Shown here in pieces: positions 59,539-64,000 of a stretch of 64,000 nucleotides of DNA. This DNA comes from G965207125 sp965207125 (GTDB lineage: Bacteria; Pseudomonadota; Alphaproteobacteria; Puniceispirillales; UBA1172). Made by a program: the position numbers and the translations under genes. The notes beneath the pieces are model-generated. The model made no database searches, was not told where the DNA came from, and saw only the letters and a program-made list of their open reading frames with translations. The stretch lies in contig OZ242263.1 of assembly GCA_965207125.1 (NCBI GenBank), positions 1 to 64,000 of the forward strand. Direction: 5' to 3'. The number at the start of each line of letters is the position of its first letter. Within the stretch, counting starts at the first letter, position 1.

Positions 59539-60162
59539 ATGTTTGATGCGAGATTGTTTCCTGTTATTGAAAAAACATTGCGGCCCTTAGCCCGCCAGTT
59601 CGTATACGCGGGTGTTTCAGCCAACCAAATCACGGTGGTCGGTAGTGTCTTTGGGGTGACGGCCTTTCTTTTGATTACTCAGAATCAGATGATTTTGGGG
59701 CTTGCGTTTATTCTTTTAAACCGGTTGGCGGATGGGTTAGATGGCACGGTTGCACGGATCAAGGGTAGCAGTGATCTTGGCGGTTATCTCGATATTGTCA
59801 TCGATTTCATCTTTTACGCCTCTATTCCTCTGGCTTTTGCAATTGCCGACCCTAAGTGGGCTCTCGCCGCGTGTTTTCTGGTGACGAGCTATATCGGAAC
59901 AACCTCATCCTTTTTGGCCCATGCGATTATCACCGCTAAGCATGACGTTGAGTTATCCTTGCCGGTTAGAAAAGAGTTTTACTATCTTGGCGGCTTGACG
60001 GAAGGTTTTGAGACTTTTACCTTCATGGTGTTGATTTGCTGTTTTCCCAATTATTTTTCTTTGCTAGCTTGGATTTTCGGGGGCATGTGCTTGATAACAA
60101 CGGCGATAAGAATCATCATGACAGCTAATCTCTGTCGCACTCTCCAATCCCGGAGTGAATAA
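59539..60162 (+). CDS. CDP-alcohol phosphatidyltransferase family protein (207 aa)
   Basis: Integral membrane enzyme with the complete family motif: DGLDGTVARIKGSSDLGGYL followed by DIVIDF (D-x2-DG-x2-AR-...-G-x3-D-x3-D). About six hydrophobic segments. Substrate alcohol not deducible; it is not the Pcs type found at 43632. SANQITVVGSVFG near the N-terminus is typical of small-alcohol transferases of the YnjF type. Adjacent to the LysM gene (6 nt) and overlapping nothing else functional. Confidence 0.88.
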   Translation: MFDARLFPVIEKTLRPLARQFVYAGVSANQITVVGSVFGVTAFLLITQNQMILGLAFILLNRLADGLDGTVARIKGSSDLGGYLDIVIDFIFYASIPLAFAIADPKWALAACFLVTSYIGTTSSFLAHAIITAKHDVELSLPVRKEFYYLGGLTEGFETFTFMVLICCFPNYFSLLAWIFGGMCLITTAIRIIMTANLCRTLQSRSE

Positions 60163-60178
60163 CGAAGGAGCGATGATA

Positions 60179-60586
60179 ATGGCAAAAATTACTAAAACCG
60201 ATGAGGAATGGAAAAAACAACTGACCGATGAGCAATATAAGGTAACGCGGTGCGATGGAACTGAACCTGCTTTTACTGGGGCTTATTGGGACAATAAGGA
60301 CGAGGGTGAGTATTTTTGCATCTGTTGCGGTGAGCCGCTTTTTTCATCTAAGGAAAAATACGATAGCGGCACGGGTTGGCCGAGTTTCTGGCAGCCGATC
60401 GATGAATCCGTTGTTGCCAAACGGAAGGATAGGTCATTCTTTATGAGCAGAACCGAGGTTCATTGCGAGAAATGCGAGGCGCATTTAGGGCATGTTTTTT
60501 CTGACGGCCCTCAGCCGACCGGCGAGCGCTACTGCATCAATTCGGCGTCCTTGACCTTCAGCCCGGCAACGCCTGACGAAGAATGA
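60179..60586 (+). CDS. msrB: Peptide-methionine (R)-S-oxide reductase
   Basis: Repairs oxidised methionine. 135 aa from ATG 60179, chosen because GAAGGAG is 8 nt upstream; an ATG at 60173 is too close. Zinc cysteines in CICCGEPLF and CEKCEAHLGHVF, substrate pocket SGTGWPSFWQP, and the catalytic Cys in RYCINSASL. Complete family signature. Convergent with pxpA. Confidence 0.97.
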   Translation: MAKITKTDEEWKKQLTDEQYKVTRCDGTEPAFTGAYWDNKDEGEYFCICCGEPLFSSKEKYDSGTGWPSFWQPIDESVVAKRKDRSFFMSRTEVHCEKCEAHLGHVFSDGPQPTGERYCINSASLTFSPATPDEE

Positions 60587-61357
60587 TCAGGTGATAATCT
60601 GGGGCAGAGTTTTTGCAACCAACCCTGCCTGAACAATGCCCTCTTTGAGTTTTTGGGCCATGTCCACCGCCGACTCTCCATCGCCGTGAACGCAGAGAGA
60701 ATGCGGGGTGATTGCCAGTTTAGTGCCGTCAACCGCAGTGATTTTACAGTCAGTCAGCATTGCAAGCGCGCCCCTCAAGGCAATGCTAGGGTCGGTGATC
60801 ATGGCGTCATCGCGCTCGCGGGAAACGAGTTGTCCGTCAGGCATATAGGCGCGATCGGCGAAAATTTCCTCAGCGACTTTGAGGTTTTGGGCGTGTCCGG
60901 CTTTGACCATTTCGCTGAGCACCGGCGCGAGAAGAATCTGTTCACGGTCGACCGCTTTAATGGCCAAGACAATAGCATCCGATAGATCACGGTCACTCGC
61001 CGCCATATTGTTTAGTGCTCCATGGGGTTTGACGTGGGTGACCTTAAGCCCAACTAGATTAGCGATGCCGATCGCTGCCCCGAGCTGGTAGGCGATTAAA
61101 CGCTCAATTTCAGCAAGAGATAGGTTAAGGCGTCGCCGCCCGAATCCGTGCAAGTCATAAAAGCCCGGATGCGCACCGATGCTCACCCCGTTAGTCGCGG
61201 CTTTGAGCATCGTTTTGCCCATAATGTTATAATCTCCGGCATGAAAGCCGCAGGCGATATTCGCCGAAGATATAACCTCAAGCAAAGCGTCATCATTAGA
61301 ACTTTGCCAAGCCCCATATCCTTCAGCGATGTCAGCATTGAGATTAAAAACAGTCAT
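60587..61357 (-). CDS. pxpA: 5-oxoprolinase subunit A
   Basis: LamB/YcsF family, 256 aa. NLNADIAEGYGAW, SSANIACGFHAGDYNIMG, GAHPGFYDLHGFGRR and VKPHGALNN are diagnostic. With PxpB and PxpC it hydrolyses 5-oxoproline (pyroglutamate) to glutamate using ATP. ATG 61357 gives the family N-terminus; two ATG codons lie 9 and 12 nt upstream. Transcribed away from pxpB across a 64-bp gap, unlike the usual single operon. Confidence 0.95.
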   Translation of the reverse strand: MTVFNLNADIAEGYGAWQSSNDDALLEVISSANIACGFHAGDYNIMGKTMLKAATNGVSIGAHPGFYDLHGFGRRRLNLSLAEIERLIAYQLGAAIGIANLVGLKVTHVKPHGALNNMAASDRDLSDAIVLAIKAVDREQILLAPVLSEMVKAGHAQNLKVAEEIFADRAYMPDGQLVSRERDDAMITDPSIALRGALAMLTDCKITAVDGTKLAITPHSLCVHGDGESAVDMAQKLKEGIVQAGLVAKTLPQIIT

Positions 61358-61421
61358 TACGCGCATCATATCGCCAACCGTGAAAGCTTTTCAATTGCTT
61401 TTATATGCCGTATCAAAAACG

Positions 61422-62195
61422 ATGACTAAAGATAGGCGAAAACAAAGCGATGGTTTCAGGCGGTGGTTGGCGGCGGGTGATAGCGGCCTGATCGTCAATT
61501 TTGCTGATCATCCGCGGGATAAGGCGGGCAGGTTAGTAAGGGCTTTGGCGGGCAAGATCAGAGAAAAAATCTCCAGTGGTAGGTTGGGCGGCATCGATAT
61601 GGATGGAATCGAGGATTTAACGCCGGGGTTAGCCAATTTATTAATCCATATAAACCCGCTAAAAATTTCAGGTTCGGCGCTTGAGGCGGTGCTGTCACCA
61701 ATGATCGATGATCTTGATGACAGCAAGGCCGTGGTGGGGCGGCATTGGGTGATACCATCCCTTTATGATGATGATTACGCCCCGGACCTCGCTGAAGTCG
61801 CCAGTAGAACAGGGTTGAGCCGCGATGAAGTGATCGCACGGCATACCGCAGCGACGCTTGAAGTCGCGATTATGGGGTTTTTGCCCGGGCTTGCTTACAT
61901 GAAAGGCGTTGATAAGACCTTATATCTGCCGCGCCGAAAAACGCCGCGCAAGTTAGTGCCTGAATTGTCTATCGGCATCGCGATGGACCAAACGGTGATT
62001 TATCCGATGGCATCACCGGGGGGGTGGAATCTGATCGGGCAGGTGCCAATAAAGCTATTTGATACGCGAAAAGAAGATCCAATTTTGTTCTCACAAGGTG
62101 ATAAAATAACCTTTCAGAGAATTGATATAAAAGAATTTAATATGATAAAAAAAATGGAAGACGCTGGCGATTATTATTTTGGAGATGATGGGTGA
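61422..62195 (+). CDS. pxpB: 5-oxoprolinase subunit B (KipI-like)
   Basis: 257 aa from ATG 61422. KipI/allophanate-hydrolase subunit 1 fold: AAGDSGLIVNFAD, INPLKISGSAL, WVIPSLYDDDYAPDLAEVAS, the signature IMGFLPGLAYMKGVDKTLYL, PRRKTPRKLVPELSIGIAMD, and TVIYPMASPGGWNLIGQVP. An upstream in-frame ATG (61329) would overlap the pxpA start and is unlikely. Its TGA overlaps the GTG of pxpC. Confidence 0.95.
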   Translation: MTKDRRKQSDGFRRWLAAGDSGLIVNFADHPRDKAGRLVRALAGKIREKISSGRLGGIDMDGIEDLTPGLANLLIHINPLKISGSALEAVLSPMIDDLDDSKAVVGRHWVIPSLYDDDYAPDLAEVASRTGLSRDEVIARHTAATLEVAIMGFLPGLAYMKGVDKTLYLPRRKTPRKLVPELSIGIAMDQTVIYPMASPGGWNLIGQVPIKLFDTRKEDPILFSQGDKITFQRIDIKEFNMIKKMEDAGDYYFGDDG

Positions 62196-63220
62196 GGGCG
62201 GCGATAACATTTTCCCAAACCGGGGCTTACACCACCATCCAGGATGGGGGCCGGAAAGGCCATCAGGCTTTCGGTGTTCCTGAAGGGGGGGCACTGGACC
62301 GTGCCGCGATGGTGGTGGGTAATGCCTTGGTGGGTAACCAAGCGATGACCGCAGGGCTTGAGATATGCCTTGGCGGGGTGGCGATGCACTTCACGCAGCC
62401 GAGAAGAGTTGCGCTGACGGGAACAATTGCAGATACGATGACTCTTGAAGATGCATTTGGACAGGCGATCACCCTGCCGCCTAACCGCTCTCTTCGGATC
62501 ACCGCTGGTATGACGCTTAAAATTAACGTACTCACCGGCACAAACACGGTGTTTTTGGCGATTGAGGGCGGGATAGACGTGCCGCTTCTATATGGCTCAG
62601 CGTCGACATCGCCAAGCGCGATGATTGGCGGAGTTGACGGCCGGTTGCTAAGGCCTGGCGATACACTCGCCCTTGATGCGCCGGCGAGTGAAGGAGCAGA
62701 AAAACCAGCAGATGATCTGATGCTCACCGATACTGCGCTTTTTGATAAACGCTACAGTTTTAGGGTTGTTTTGGGGCCGCAGGATGACCGTTTCACTGAT
62801 GGGGCGTTAAAAACCTTTTTATCTCACAAATATCTTGTAAGCCCGGCGTTGAACAGGATGGGGATGCGCCTTACAGGGGCAAAGCTCGAGCACCGGGATA
62901 ACGCTGATATCGCATCAGACGGAATTGTAACAGGGTCTGTTCAGGTGCCTGGAGATGGGATGCCAATAATTTTACTGGCGGATCACCAAACAACGGGGGG
63001 GTATACCAAGATAGCCACAGTGATCAGCGCCGATCTCGCCGCCCTCGCGCGGCTTAAGCCGCAAGATGAAATAACTTTTGAGCAGATAACGGTGGCCAAG
63101 GCGGAATCACTGGCGCATGAGCAAGCGGCGCGCACGGCCAAGGCAATCTCCTCCTTGACCAAAGCCCCCGCTTTGCTGGATAGTATCGCACTGTATCAAC
63201 TTGGCGACACAACGGGATAG
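62192..63220 (+). CDS. pxpC: 5-oxoprolinase subunit C (biotin-dependent carboxyltransferase/KipA family)
   Basis: 342 aa, GTG start in the overlap GTGA. N-terminal YTTIQDGGRKGHQAFGVPEG, GALDRAAMVVGNALVGN is the family hallmark, later FLAIEGGIDVPLLYGSAST, LGPQDDRFTDGALKTF, GIVTGSVQVPGDGMPIILLA and DHQTTGGYTKIATVI. Completes the PxpABC set for pyroglutamate detoxification or use. Confidence 0.95.
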   Translation: MRAAITFSQTGAYTTIQDGGRKGHQAFGVPEGGALDRAAMVVGNALVGNQAMTAGLEICLGGVAMHFTQPRRVALTGTIADTMTLEDAFGQAITLPPNRSLRITAGMTLKINVLTGTNTVFLAIEGGIDVPLLYGSASTSPSAMIGGVDGRLLRPGDTLALDAPASEGAEKPADDLMLTDTALFDKRYSFRVVLGPQDDRFTDGALKTFLSHKYLVSPALNRMGMRLTGAKLEHRDNADIASDGIVTGSVQVPGDGMPIILLADHQTTGGYTKIATVISADLAALARLKPQDEITFEQITVAKAESLAHEQAARTAKAISSLTKAPALLDSIALYQLGDTTG

Positions 63221-63224
63221 TCTG

Positions 63225-64000
63225 ATGAGCGAAAACGCTTTCATTACTGGCAAGACAAAACTTTATGGCGTAATCGCTGATCCTATAAGCCACGTTCGTG
63301 CGCCGATGGTGTTTAATCCTGTATTTGCGGAAAAGGGTATTGATGCGGTGATGCTACCGTTTCACATTTTGCCGCAACATCTTGAGGAGACGATCAGAAT
63401 GCTGATATTGATGCCGAATATGGGCGGGGTTGTGGTGACGATTCCGCACAAGATGCCAATGGCGGAGTTATGCGATGAGCGTGACGTAGCGGCTGAGGCT
63501 TCTGGCGCGGTTAATGTGGTGCGTTTTGATCAAGGCCGATTGATTGGCGGCAATTTTGACGGTAAAGGGTTTATTGCCGGGCTCATCGCCCAAGGGCATC
63601 AAGCGGCCGGACGTCAGGTTTTGGTCATCGGCGCGGGTGGGGCGGCGCGCGCGATTGTCATGGCGCTGGCGGAGTCTTCAGTTGCGGGAATTCACATCGC
63701 TAACCGAACGCCTGAAAAAGCAGCAGAAGTCGTGGAACTTGTCAGAAAATATCACAAAAATATCCCCATCTCATCGTCGTCCCTGAAGGAGCTTGATAAT
63801 GAGTTTGAGGACGTCAAGGCGAGGGCAGGGCTGATCATCAACGCGACCAATTTAGGTCTTAAACCTGATGATCCTTTTCCTCTTTCTCTTGAAGGGATTG
63901 AAAATGATGCGGTGGTCGCCGATATCATTATGAAGCCTGAAATGACCAAATGGCTAGAGAAGGCCAAGGATCAGGGGCTGACATATCATAAAGGGCGTTA
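63225..64000 (+). CDS. Shikimate dehydrogenase-like protein (partial, cut by window end)
   Basis: At least 258 codons, no stop before the end. AroE/YdiB fold: KLYGVIADPISHVRAPMVFN at the N-terminus, catalytic Lys in VVVTIPHKMPMAEL, Asp in GGNFDGKGFIAGL, NADP loop VLVIGAGGAARAIVMALAES and NRTPEKA, then INATNLGLKPDD. The P-I-S-H-V-R-A-P start is typical of AroE-like paralogues that act on quinate or other hydroxy acids rather than the biosynthetic enzyme (PISHSKSP). Starts 4 nt after pxpC, so cotranscribed with it. Confidence 0.85.
   Translation, partial: MSENAFITGKTKLYGVIADPISHVRAPMVFNPVFAEKGIDAVMLPFHILPQHLEETIRMLILMPNMGGVVVTIPHKMPMAELCDERDVAAEASGAVNVVRFDQGRLIGGNFDGKGFIAGLIAQGHQAAGRQVLVIGAGGAARAIVMALAESSVAGIHIANRTPEKAAEVVELVRKYHKNIPISSSSLKELDNEFEDVKARAGLIINATNLGLKPDDPFPLSLEGIENDAVVADIIMKPEMTKWLEKAKDQGLTYHKGR

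Overview
The window looks like a chromosomal segment of a free-living, probably marine alphaproteobacterium of roughly even base composition. The evidence is a CtrA-type cell-cycle regulator, the recA-alaS-icd neighbourhood, a one-cysteine DksA, DUF3553, an Atm1-type ABC exporter beside a SUF operon, phosphatidylcholine synthase, and a HisD-family dehydrogenase resembling sulfopropanediol dehydrogenase. A SAR116-like or Rhodospirillales-like lineage would fit, but the sequence alone does not prove it.

Left third (1-21,750) is accessory DNA. It is an array of large acidic repeat proteins. One type has a displaced lipobox, VCBS/cadherin-like domains and RTX-like glycine/aspartate repeats (25-2712, 4949-7312; a signal-less relative at 16101-17858). 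The second type has Calx-beta-like domains, a repeated unit of about 120 residues that I cannot name, an Ig/cadherin-like domain and a shared C-terminal domain (7340-9388, 10281-13799, 17885-21451). The two types occur as adjacent pairs in the same reading frame. Near-identical modules of about 1.5 kb are tandemly duplicated inside genes. Copied pieces of the flanking ygjP gene, and of a decayed mobile element (ssb, Sel1, DUF7146 primase, DUF6876), record how the array grew by segmental duplication and then shrank by deletion.

Middle (21,700-46,960) is mostly housekeeping: a YgjP metallopeptidase, a Rieske oxygenase, SelO, an Lrp regulator divergent from alanine dehydrogenase, tRNA-Ala, rpmF and hspQ. 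Next comes an Rrf2 regulator with palindromic operators in front of sufBCDS-sufT-sufA and an Atm1-like exporter. After that are fdhD-mobA, arabinose-5-phosphate isomerase, the queuosine set queA-tgt-queG, pcs, the HisD/HpsN-like enzyme, tRNA-Gly and hemH.

Right (47,000-64,000): DUF3553, CtrA, a broken dndB, an unknown 94-residue protein, dksA, a minimal histidine kinase and recA. A type II restriction-modification pair, beside relics of another such system, has been inserted between recA and alaS. Then follow icd, a LOG-family hydrolase, a LysM protein, a CDP-alcohol phosphotransferase, msrB, pxpA divergent from pxpBC (5-oxoproline degradation), and a shikimate-dehydrogenase-like gene cut by the window end.
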